From Candidatus Sigynarchaeota archaeon (GTDB lineage: Archaea > Asgardarchaeota > Lokiarchaeia > Sigynarchaeales > Sigynarchaeaceae), in assembly GCA_030587525.1 (NCBI GenBank), contig JAUQYW010000673.1:1-9344 (forward strand): a stretch of DNA of 9,344 nucleotides. Reading direction: 5' to 3'. Both the position numbers and the translations under genes were made by a program. Shown one piece after another: positions 1 through 6,107 of this stretch. Numbering within the stretch: the first letter of the stretch is position 1; every line of letters begins with the position of its first letter. The notes beneath the pieces were generated by a model. That model had not been told where the DNA came from and made no database searches. It saw only the letters and a list, made by a program, of their open reading frames with translations.

Positions 1-985
1 TTGAAAAGCCGTATTCTCTGCCATCTATCGAAGCATTGATTAATCCGGTTAAACCAAGGGTCATGGTGATGATCGGCACCACTCGGTGGAGCTCCATCCA
101 TGGTGCCTTCGTCCATGTGACAAGGGTGGTGGCATCTTGTGGTTGAAGCGCGATGATTGTGTAGTGCGTCAAAATTGGTTCGATCTTGCCATCGTGCTCG
201 ACTTCAATCTTGCATTGATGTCCTTCAGGATCGTCACCGATCTGATTTAGTCGGACAGCCCGGTGTTCAAAGCAAATTTTGCCACCGCGTGCCTCCACAG
301 CACTGCTGAGAGGTTCGGTAAACATTTCAGAGAGATTCATACTCGGCAGTAAGTATGATAGTCCTTGCTTAGTACCGACAAGCACCTTGTGCTTGCCCGC
401 GAAGATCGCACCCGATTGCTCGTCAACGAACATGTTCGTGAGACCATTCGATGCCGAATTCCATGTCAAGATCCCGGGGCGCGAATACCCGACCTCGGTA
501 CCGAGCTCAAGCGCGGTTTTCTGATCTGCCTCTGTATATTTTTCAAAGGGCGCCTTGATGATCTTGTACGCCGCTCGCATGGCGCGAAATCGATCCCCCA
601 TCGTGAACCAAGGGATGCGGAAAAGTGAAGGAATAACTCTGAACAATCCGGGCAAGCCCCGCGTCTGCGTGAGAAATGCAGTCTGGCCCGTCTCGTTAAC
701 GATGGTCCAGCCTGGAATCCGGATCACGTGCTCATGCAAGCCTACTTGCCTGAACAACTCCAAGCTATTCTTGTAATACCCGAAAAATGCATGACTGCCG
801 TGCTCGACAGTCTTGCCATCTATGCGAAAGGCCCGTACTTGTCCACCTGGTGATTTTTCGGCTTCGAGGACAGTAACCCGGAAATTCGGCGCTAAAAGAT
901 AGGCAGCAGTCAGTCCAGATAATCCTCCACCAACAATGACGATATCCTTGTTGATTTTTTCGTCAGAAGCTTTTGGGGTTATCAT
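1..985 (-). CDS. FAD-dependent desaturase / amine-oxidase-family protein (partial, C-terminus off the left edge)
   Basis: Reading the minus strand from ATG at 985 gives 328 open codons with no stop before the edge. A Rossmann FAD-binding motif, GGGLSG, lies at residues 19-24. The acidic residue expected to hold the FAD ribose is at about E41, followed by the GG pair at 47-48 (family form GGR, here GGQ). Residues 60-73 (VEHGSHAFFGYYKN) resemble the E.G.H.FFG.Y.N block of phytoene/zeta-carotene desaturases and related isoprenoid oxidoreductases (family knowledge from memory). The fold is clear. The substrate is not: carotenoid desaturation, squalene-type chemistry or another amine-oxidase-family reaction are all possible. 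The only Shine-Dalgarno-like motif is a weak GGTG about 10 bases upstream. The gene lies 107 bp downstream of the GTPase-like gene on the same strand, with a T-run between them, so it may be a separate transcript. The substrate-binding and C-terminal FAD motifs are outside the window. Confidence 0.85.
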   Translation of the reverse strand, partial: MITPKASDEKINKDIVIVGGGLSGLTAAYLLAPNFRVTVLEAEKSPGGQVRAFRIDGKTVEHGSHAFFGYYKNSLELFRQVGLHEHVIRIPGWTIVNETGQTAFLTQTRGLPGLFRVIPSLFRIPWFTMGDRFRAMRAAYKIIKAPFEKYTEADQKTALELGTEVGYSRPGILTWNSASNGLTNMFVDEQSGAIFAGKHKVLVGTKQGLSYLLPSMNLSEMFTEPLSSAVEARGGKICFEHRAVRLNQIGDDPEGHQCKIEVEHDGKIEPILTHYTIIALQPQDATTLVTWTKAPWMELHRVVPIITMTLGLTGLINASIDGREYGFS

Positions 986-1092
986 ACAAATCGACACCAA
1001 CGTGCCGGAATCCTCAAAAAAAGGTTACGCATTTGAAGTAAAGGTCGTTGATTCGCTTTATTGACTTGGCTTGAACGGTTCAAACCACCATG
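986..1092 (-). promoter_or_regulatory. Intergenic spacer: T7 terminator-like run below the GTPase gene and leader of the oxidoreductase gene
   Basis: This gap separates two minus-strand genes. On the minus strand a run of seven T (plus-strand A at 1016-1022) lies about 70 bases after the GTPase stop codon, which fits an archaeal T-tract terminator. No convincing TATA box is seen upstream of the ATG at 985. Whether the oxidoreductase has its own promoter or is read through from the GTPase gene cannot be decided from the sequence. Confidence 0.35.
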
Positions 1093-1614
1093 TCACCATT
1101 GTTCGAGGCCGGCCATCACTTCCGTGAGATCTTGCAGGGCCTTTTCCAATTGCTTGCCATCATTGCTAATGGTCTCGATGTACCGGCTATGGTGAGCCAT
1201 TGCCCATGCTTGTGCCTTGGCGGGATCCATCACGCGGCCCACCCGCTCGCAGAGCTCTAATTTGTTACCAACGAGCACGTACGGAATTACCCCGCATGCA
1301 CGGGCGATTTCCTCATACCACTTTCGCGTAGTCTCATCGAATGTCTCCTCGCGGGTGAGATCGAAAACGAGGATGGCACCGCTGGCTCCTTTGTAAAACG
1401 TGGTTCTGATGAAATCGAATCGCGCCTGGTTATTGATATCATGGATACTGATCGTCGCGGCCTCGCCGTTCCGGAGCAGCACGTCCTTGACCATTACCTC
1501 AACGCCTACATTATTGGGTATGGTCTGGTACTTCACGATCAAGTTGGCGAGTTCTCGCTTCCCGACGCCCGCAGCGCCAACGAGCAAGACCTTCTTTTTA
1601 TAACTTATAGACAC
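1093..1614 (-). CDS. Ras/Rab-like small GTPase-fold protein with degenerate G motifs (probable pseudo-GTPase)
   Basis: This 173-residue protein has the length and order of a Ras/Rab G domain. The P-loop GAAGVGKR (13-20) keeps Lys19 but has Arg20 where the Mg-binding Ser/Thr belongs. Switch I is 3-4 residues shorter than in Rab, with Asn35 at the invariant Thr position before VGV. The WDTAGQE motif reads HDINNQA (58-64): Asp59 and Gln63 remain, but the DxxG Gly is Asn62. NKxD is NKLE (117-120), and the SAK motif is ISN (149-151). The core strands ILVFDLT (81-87) and VLVGNKLEL (113-121) are intact, so the fold is probably preserved. There is no C-terminal Cys for prenylation. The GTG start is supported by AAGGAGAG seven bases upstream. 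Ras-superfamily proteins are abundant in Asgard archaea. I infer weak or no Mg-GTP hydrolysis and a scaffold or regulatory role; the partner is unknown. Confidence 0.85.
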   Translation of the reverse strand: MSISYKKKVLLVGAAGVGKRELANLIVKYQTIPNNVGVEVMVKDVLLRNGEAATISIHDINNQARFDFIRTTFYKGASGAILVFDLTREETFDETTRKWYEEIARACGVIPYVLVGNKLELCERVGRVMDPAKAQAWAMAHHSRYIETISNDGKQLEKALQDLTEVMAGLEQW

Positions 1615-1763
1615 GGTCGATACTCTCCTTGCGATCTTAGTATTGATTCGATGTGTCTTAAATGGATGTTTCGATCAATCATCAAGAATAATAGAAAGAT
1701 ATAACGCGCCACATTCGATCTCTATATCAATTCTATTTTCCACGTTACATGATGCGATGACGA
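1615..1763. promoter_or_regulatory. Divergent promoter region between the GTPase-like gene and the SGNH hydrolase operon
   Basis: This AT-rich gap of 149 bp separates two genes that point away from each other, so both promoters should lie here. A TATA-like element for the minus strand reads TTATATCTTT at about 1696-1705 and would give a leader of roughly 55-60 bases carrying the Shine-Dalgarno site. A TATA-like element for the plus strand reads CTATATCAA at 1722-1730. It would start transcription close to the ATG at 1764, giving a short leader. The two elements are only about 20 bases apart, so binding at one could affect the other. Element assignments are by eye. Confidence 0.45.
1623..1630 (-). 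promoter_or_regulatory. Shine-Dalgarno site for the GTPase-like gene
   Basis: On the minus strand this reads AAGGAGAG, ending eight bases before the GTG start codon at 1614. It is the clearest ribosome-binding site in the window and decides the start in favour of GTG. Confidence 0.7.
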
Positions 1764-2402
1764 ATGAAGACAACGTTGGCAGTTGCTTGTCTCGGCGATA
1801 GCCTCACGGCCGGGTCTCCTGGTTTTTCAGGGTTTTCCGGTTGGTCAGGAAATCCCGAATCACAGTACGAATACTGGCTCGACAAGATCGTTCAAGAGAA
1901 GTATCCCAATGCGGAAGTAGATTTCGTGAACTTTGGTGTTGGCGGCAACGTGATATGGCAGATGCAATACCGGTTCAAGCGGGATGTCTTACGCTTGATG
2001 CCGAGCCCCGACTACGTGATACTGTTTGGGGGAATCAATGACTTGCTCGGGCACGGCGCGTTGCCCGCCGACATCGTGGCAGATTATGCGGAACTGGGAG
2101 ACTTGATCCACGCATCCGGTGCCAAGTTAATAGCAATGGAAATTGCCCCGTGCACGGTGACGAAACTTTACGTGGACCGGATAAAGGAAGCGAATCGCGG
2201 CATTCATGGCATCGCAATGAAGGCCAAGGCACCAATAGTACCACTATACGCTTCGCTTCAAGACACGTCCTCGATGGGCTTGAATGCAGCGTATGACATC
2301 GGTGATGGCGTGCATTTTAACGTTCCCGGCTACAAGAAAATCGGGGAAACGATCTTCACTTCTGTGATGCAAGGGATCTTGTCTGGGGGCACCAGAACGT
2401 GA
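1764..2402 (+). CDS. SGNH/GDSL-type hydrolase (esterase/lipase/acylhydrolase)
   Basis: The 212-residue protein carries all four SGNH blocks in order: GDSLT at 11-15 with nucleophile Ser13, Gly within FGVGGN at 57-62, GGIND at 89-93 with Asn92, and DGVH at 181-184 giving the Asp181/His184 pair. Family members cleave ester or acyl bonds in lipids, acetylated sugars or acyl-CoA; the substrate here cannot be told. The length fits a single-domain enzyme. The first residues up to GDSLT form the first core strand rather than a clear signal peptide, so a cytoplasmic location is likely. The start is bounded by an in-frame TGA at 1758-1760, just before the ATG. Just after block I there is a G-F/W-S triplet repeat (residues 20-28). 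The stop overlaps the start of the transporter gene by four bases, so the two are probably co-translated. Confidence 0.9.
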   Translation: MKTTLAVACLGDSLTAGSPGFSGFSGWSGNPESQYEYWLDKIVQEKYPNAEVDFVNFGVGGNVIWQMQYRFKRDVLRLMPSPDYVILFGGINDLLGHGALPADIVADYAELGDLIHASGAKLIAMEIAPCTVTKLYVDRIKEANRGIHGIAMKAKAPIVPLYASLQDTSSMGLNAAYDIGDGVHFNVPGYKKIGETIFTSVMQGILSGGTRT

Positions 2403-3757
2403 ACACGCTTGAACCTATCGGGATCTTGAAGAAGTTGAAACAAATCTACCGCGTGCTTCAAGCATGCTGCTTCGTATCTTGGGGAGCCAACGTTATTTTC
2501 ATGATATTTGGTGTCGTCTTCATGAACGAGCGTGGCGTGTCGCTGTCCGGAATCTTTCTTTTAAACTTGCTCGTGATCGTCGTATCATTTTTCACATCCA
2601 CATTTTTGAACAAAAAGTCCGACAAGCTCAAAAAAAGAAAGCAATTCATGGTCCTTGCTTATGTTTTAAGAACAGTAGGCATTCTCTTCCTGGTCTTCGG
2701 TGATGATATCATTGCTTTCGTCATTCACAACGTGATCACGAACCTCTTGAACCCGTTATCGATCGATGTTGCCATCATCTATGAGCTTGGTGAGGACATT
2801 GCTTTCCTCGATAACAAGGTACACGGCACGCCCGTGAATCCCAATGTAGCGACGCGATATTACTTGAGATATCGGATGCTTGGCTCCCTCGGGTGGGCGT
2901 TGATGGCTCCGTTTGCTGGCTTTTTTATCATGTATCTCAACAACACGGTTATGCCCGTTGGATTCTTGTTAGTTAATTTGCCAGGTTATAGGATTTTTTT
3001 GCTGGCAAGTTGCCTCATCTACGCCGCCGTGTCAATCTTGTTTTGGTTGGTCTACGATGAAGATATGCTCACGAGATTGAAATCGCAAAAAGGAGAACCA
3101 CCTCATGCGACGATTGACGTGCTTCCAACCGAACGAAGCATAGCCAATAACGCCTTGAAACTATCACCAGCCTTCGCATTGTTGCTCATCGCCATTTTCA
3201 CGTTCCAGATCGGCGCGAGCTTGTTCCAAACCCCGTATGCGATCTTCATGAAAACCTTCTCGAAAGGCAACTTGTTTTACGTGGGCATCTCGTATTTCCT
3301 TTCCGCCATCCTTGAAGCGCCGTTATTCACGGTTGCATACTGGATCATCAAGAGAAAGGGATATTCGGCAACGTTATCCCTCGCGTTTCTTCTCGAGATC
3401 GTCCGCGTGCTTGCCACGGTCGTCGTGATCCCGCTTAATCAGCCCGAGTTGGTGCTACCGCTGCAGATGATGAATTCCTTTTGTTTCAGGTGGCCATCGA
3501 TAACCCATGGTATTTCGGTCGTGTCTTCGAAACAGAAAGCGACCGGCGTGAACTCGAGCTTAATTGCCGAAAAAGCCGGCGGTTTTTGCGGGTCCGTCGT
3601 CGGTTCCCTCCTGGCGGGTACCTCTTCGGATCTTGGCACCTATAACTACATTTTCACGTTCTCGCTCATGTTCTTGTCAATCACAGAGGGAATATTCTCG
3701 CTGGGTTCCTTCATACAAGCGAACCAAAGAGCATCGAAAAAGATATTGGAGAATTGA
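2399..3757 (+). CDS. MFS-type multi-pass membrane transporter
   Basis: The 452-residue protein is strongly hydrophobic, with about 12 predicted membrane helices arranged as 6+6. Helices lie near residues 22-42, 50-70, 83-102, 105-125, 158-182 and 195-222, and from about 255 to the C-terminus. A hydrophilic loop of about 35 residues (about 222-256) separates the halves. The NKKSDKLKKRK segment (71-81) sits where MFS motif A lies between helices 2 and 3. RMLGSLGWAL near helix 5 resembles the conserved R..GS.G motif of MFS members. Substrate and direction are unknown; a sugar, nucleoside or organic-anion symporter would all fit. The GTG start at 2399 overlaps the upstream TGA (GTGA), with a GGGGG tract at 2385-2389 as ribosome-binding site. 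Translation is therefore probably coupled to the hydrolase. The MFS assignment comes from topology and weak motifs, so it is less certain than the membrane-transporter call. Confidence 0.75.
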   Translation: MNTLEPIGILKKLKQIYRVLQACCFVSWGANVIFMIFGVVFMNERGVSLSGIFLLNLLVIVVSFFTSTFLNKKSDKLKKRKQFMVLAYVLRTVGILFLVFGDDIIAFVIHNVITNLLNPLSIDVAIIYELGEDIAFLDNKVHGTPVNPNVATRYYLRYRMLGSLGWALMAPFAGFFIMYLNNTVMPVGFLLVNLPGYRIFLLASCLIYAAVSILFWLVYDEDMLTRLKSQKGEPPHATIDVLPTERSIANNALKLSPAFALLLIAIFTFQIGASLFQTPYAIFMKTFSKGNLFYVGISYFLSAILEAPLFTVAYWIIKRKGYSATLSLAFLLEIVRVLATVVVIPLNQPELVLPLQMMNSFCFRWPSITHGISVVSSKQKATGVNSSLIAEKAGGFCGSVVGSLLAGTSSDLGTYNYIFTFSLMFLSITEGIFSLGSFIQANQRASKKILEN

Positions 3758-3779
3758 TCGCTTTTAGATGTGAAGTGCT

Positions 3780-4304
3780 ATGAAACGTAGTTATCAGAGC
3801 AAAGACATTGTTGCAGCCTTCAAGAGCGTGCTCGTGAAACGATTTCCTGCATCGACCCTCGAACAAGAGCCTGCGAAGCATTTATCGACCAACACGAGAA
3901 TCCAGTTGTCGAAGGAAGCAACTGGGGATGCCAATGGCAGCATTGCTGTCGTAAAACTTAAGAAATACATTATGGCACGTATTCCGCGAGCAAGGTTCGA
4001 GCCAGTACTGTTGTTAACGAACAAAGCACGGTTTCTTTTATTCGGGGCTCAATTATCCCCGCATGGCGGCCACGTGGCGGTTGAGTTAGCGCGACAGGTG
4101 GCAAAAAAACACGGTAGCAAGCTCGTCGTCCTTGATCGGCACGTGCTGGTTTTCGACATAATGGACCTTTTTGCTTTAAATGCCCGCAGCGATGGTGTGA
4201 AGAATTCGGTCCCGCCGTTAATGAAGCTGATCGACGATGGCATCGATAAATTCCAGGCAATGAACGATGATTTTCACGAGCGGGTCGGCAAGGTCATCGA
4301 TTGA
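3780..4304 (+). CDS. Hypothetical protein, 174 residues, family not recognised
   Basis: I do not recognise this protein. It begins 22 bases after the transporter stop on the same strand and is probably the last gene of that operon. It has no signal peptide and no membrane helix, contains no Cys or Trp, and is basic in its N-terminal half. Three stretches look like core beta strands: SIAVVKLKKYIM (about 54-65), RFEPVLLLTNKARFLLFGA (about 72-90) and KLVVLDRHVLVFDIMDLFA (about 114-132). They are joined by a helix-like segment, HVAVELARQVAKKHG. The C-terminus (about 142-173) looks like an amphipathic helix. The pattern suggests a compact cytoplasmic alpha/beta protein, but no catalytic motif is visible. 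The ribosome-binding site is weak, and the ATG at 3780 is the first reasonable start. Open frame, operon position and codon use like its neighbours support a real gene. Confidence 0.7.
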   Translation: MKRSYQSKDIVAAFKSVLVKRFPASTLEQEPAKHLSTNTRIQLSKEATGDANGSIAVVKLKKYIMARIPRARFEPVLLLTNKARFLLFGAQLSPHGGHVAVELARQVAKKHGSKLVVLDRHVLVFDIMDLFALNARSDGVKNSVPPLMKLIDDGIDKFQAMNDDFHERVGKVID

Positions 4305-4429
4305 CATACTTCAACCGCTTCGTGGAAAAAATTAAAACGCTGCGCGGGTATCTTTAAAAGACGCAACAAGAATAGTTGACATCAACAAGTTCTTTATCTT
4401 ATAAAAAAAAAACGTTCGTGTGGTATTGT
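4305..4429 (+). promoter_or_regulatory. Promoter region of the pyruvate kinase gene with two TATA-like elements
   Basis: Two TATA-like sequences lie upstream of the pyruvate kinase ATG at 4430. TTTAAAAG at 4353-4360 would place a start site near 4380. TTATAAAAA at 4399-4407 runs into ten consecutive A (4403-4412) and would place the start site at about 4428-4430, on the ATG itself. The second would give a leaderless or almost leaderless mRNA, which fits the lack of a good Shine-Dalgarno site before the ATG. No clear terminator for the upstream gene is seen. Confidence 0.5.
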
Positions 4430-5926
4430 ATGGTGGCATTGAAGAGTATCACTAAATCCAAGATCGTGTGCACGCTTGGCCCAGCTAGTTCAACTCCTGA
4501 GATGATAAAGGCATTAGCGGAACGTGGCATGGACATTGCTAGGTTGAACTTCTCGCACGGCACGCAAGAAAGCAAAGAGGCATTATTCAAGCTGATCCGC
4601 GATACCTGCCCTGACCTCGGTATCATGACTGACATCCAAGGGCCGAAGATCCGGATCGGGCAGATCGAGGGGGAAGGCGTCCAGTTGAACGTGAACCAGA
4701 AGGTGACCGTGACATCGGACGAGATCAACGGAAATAAGGACCGGTTCACCGTGAGTTACAATAAATTGCCCAAGGAGGCAAAGCCCGGGGATTTAATATT
4801 CATCAATGATGGTCTCGTGTGCCTCCGCGTCGATAGCACTGCAGGGAACGATATCAAATGCACAGTGAAGGTCGGCGGTTTTATATCGAGCAAGAAAGGC
4901 GTGAACTTGCCCAACACCGAGATTTCCATCAGGGTTCCGACGCCCAAAGATGTCGAGGACTTGAAGTTGATCGCGAAGCTCGATCCGGAATACCTATCCA
5001 TATCCTTCGTGCAAGATGCAAATGATATACAGCGTATCAAGCAGATCATGAAAGATAATGGTAACGACACTGTAAAGGTCATCGCGAAGATCGAACGTCC
5101 TGCTGCACTGAAAAATTTCGATGCGATCCTGCACTTTTCAGACGGCATCATGGTAGCGAGAGGGGACCTCGGGGTTGAAGTGCCTTTCGAGAAGCTCATC
5201 CCCGCGCAGAAGATGATGGTGAAAAAAGCAAACATCGCGGGGAAACCCGTCATCGTGGCGACGCAGATGCTTGAATCCATGACTAATTCCCCTTTCCCAA
5301 CACGAGCTGAAGTCTCGGACGTGTACAATGCTATCGAAGATGGTGCCGATGCGGTCATGCTATCGGCTGAAACCGCTGCGGGAAAATATCCGATGCAAGC
5401 TGTTGAAGCAATGGAACGCATCATCCGCGTTTCCGAAGCGCACATCCCGATCCGGAGCCCGGATGATTATGATTCGGACGAGGAATCTAACAGCGAGATC
5501 ATCGGCCACCTCGTGCACGATGCTGCAAAGGAGTTTTACGACATTTGCCGCACGCACACGAGTTCTTGCCAGGAAGAATCCGAGATACCACACGTTAAGA
5601 TCCTCGTTCTAACGCACAGTGGCTTGTCCGCGCGGATGGTGTCGAAATATCGCCCGGGCGTGCCCATCATCGGCGTCACGTCGTTTACAAAAACCGCGCG
5701 GGAGATGCGGTTGGTATGGGGCGTGGAATCGGTGATGATCGATGGTATTGATGATGAGCCAGATACGTTCCACAAGATCCAGAAAAGTGCGCGTACCGCT
5801 CTGGAGAGCAATTTTATCGACGAGGACGACACGTTGATCATAGCTGGCAATATGAACTATATGCCTGCTAAAACCAACATGCTCTCCGTCTTCAATGTTA
5901 AGGATATCCTCAATTCCATGAAATAA
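4430..5926 (+). CDS. pyk: Pyruvate kinase
   Basis: It transfers phosphate from phosphoenolpyruvate to ADP, giving pyruvate and ATP in the last step of glycolysis. The 498 residues have the family order: KSKIVCTLGPAS (9-20), ARLNFSHG (37-44), B domain about 70-160, the catalytic signature IAKIE with Lys220 and Glu222, VARGDLGVE (242-250) with Asp246, ATQMLESM (277-284) with Thr278, and a C-terminal domain from about 355. These match rabbit M1 Lys270, Glu272, Asp296 and Thr328 with a constant offset of 50. The segment DIQGPKIRI (68-76) has Ile, Gln, Lys and Ile at the positions equivalent to rabbit 113, 114, 117 and 120. That set is associated with K+-independent enzymes. An acidic stretch (345-356) precedes the C-terminal domain. 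I chose ATG 4430 over the in-frame TTG at 4376 because family proteins begin shortly before the KIVCT block and the TATA element lies between them. Confidence 0.96.
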   Translation: MVALKSITKSKIVCTLGPASSTPEMIKALAERGMDIARLNFSHGTQESKEALFKLIRDTCPDLGIMTDIQGPKIRIGQIEGEGVQLNVNQKVTVTSDEINGNKDRFTVSYNKLPKEAKPGDLIFINDGLVCLRVDSTAGNDIKCTVKVGGFISSKKGVNLPNTEISIRVPTPKDVEDLKLIAKLDPEYLSISFVQDANDIQRIKQIMKDNGNDTVKVIAKIERPAALKNFDAILHFSDGIMVARGDLGVEVPFEKLIPAQKMMVKKANIAGKPVIVATQMLESMTNSPFPTRAEVSDVYNAIEDGADAVMLSAETAAGKYPMQAVEAMERIIRVSEAHIPIRSPDDYDSDEESNSEIIGHLVHDAAKEFYDICRTHTSSCQEESEIPHVKILVLTHSGLSARMVSKYRPGVPIIGVTSFTKTAREMRLVWGVESVMIDGIDDEPDTFHKIQKSARTALESNFIDEDDTLIIAGNMNYMPAKTNMLSVFNVKDILNSMK

Positions 5927-5935
5927 ACCATATTC

Positions 5936-5966
5936 CCTGTTTTTTTCAATTAGATTTTCTTTTTAT
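5936..5966 (+). terminator. T-rich terminator-like stretch after pyruvate kinase
   Basis: Starting about ten bases after the stop codon, runs of seven T (5940-5946), four T (5955-5958) and five T (5960-5964) follow closely. Successive T-tracts are the typical archaeal intrinsic termination signal. No stem-loop is needed or obvious. Confidence 0.6.
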
Positions 5967-6037
5967 CATCTGATTATATCAAGATGGCGTTATTGTCGGT
6001 TCCGTATACTTGATGCTCGCATGATAGTTAATCTATC

Positions 6038-6050
6038 CGAAATTTTATTT
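6038..6050 (+). promoter_or_regulatory. BRE/TATA-like promoter of the RFC operon
   Basis: CGAAA followed by TTTTATTT resembles a purine-rich BRE plus a TATA box. Transcription would begin near 6070, leaving a leader of about 35-40 bases that contains the GGTGG ribosome-binding site at 6096-6100. The rest of the 5967-6107 gap shows no gene. A second weak TATA-like string (ATTATATC) lies near 5971-5978. Confidence 0.4.
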
Positions 6051-6095
6051 GACTTTTGCGCAAGCTATACCATGGAACTGAACAAAGGAAAAATC

Positions 6096-6100
6096 GGTGG
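6096..6100 (+). promoter_or_regulatory. Shine-Dalgarno site for the first RFC gene
   Basis: GGTGG ends seven bases before the GTG at 6108 and can pair with the CACC part of the archaeal 16S rRNA 3' end. It favours the GTG start over the in-frame ATG at 6135, which has no comparable site. Confidence 0.5.
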
Positions 6101-6107
6101 ATGAATC

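Noticed and set aside
279..776. Three short plus-strand open frames (81, 87 and 73 codons)
   Set aside because: They are antisense to the FAD-dependent oxidoreductase, which has a clear FAD motif on the minus strand.
4376..4429. TTG at 4376 as start of pyruvate kinase
   Set aside because: The extra 18 residues come from promoter-like sequence including the A10 run, and family proteins begin close to the KIVCT block.
4756..5445. A 229-codon open frame on the minus strand inside pyruvate kinase
   Set aside because: It lies entirely antisense to a gene with full family conservation. Its translation is Ser/Thr-rich with no motif and looks like a shadow of codon bias.
6013..6022. Small palindrome ATGC-TC-GCAT in the rfcS upstream region
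   Set aside because: Four-base arms with a two-base loop are expected by chance and lie away from the likely TATA and ribosome-binding elements.
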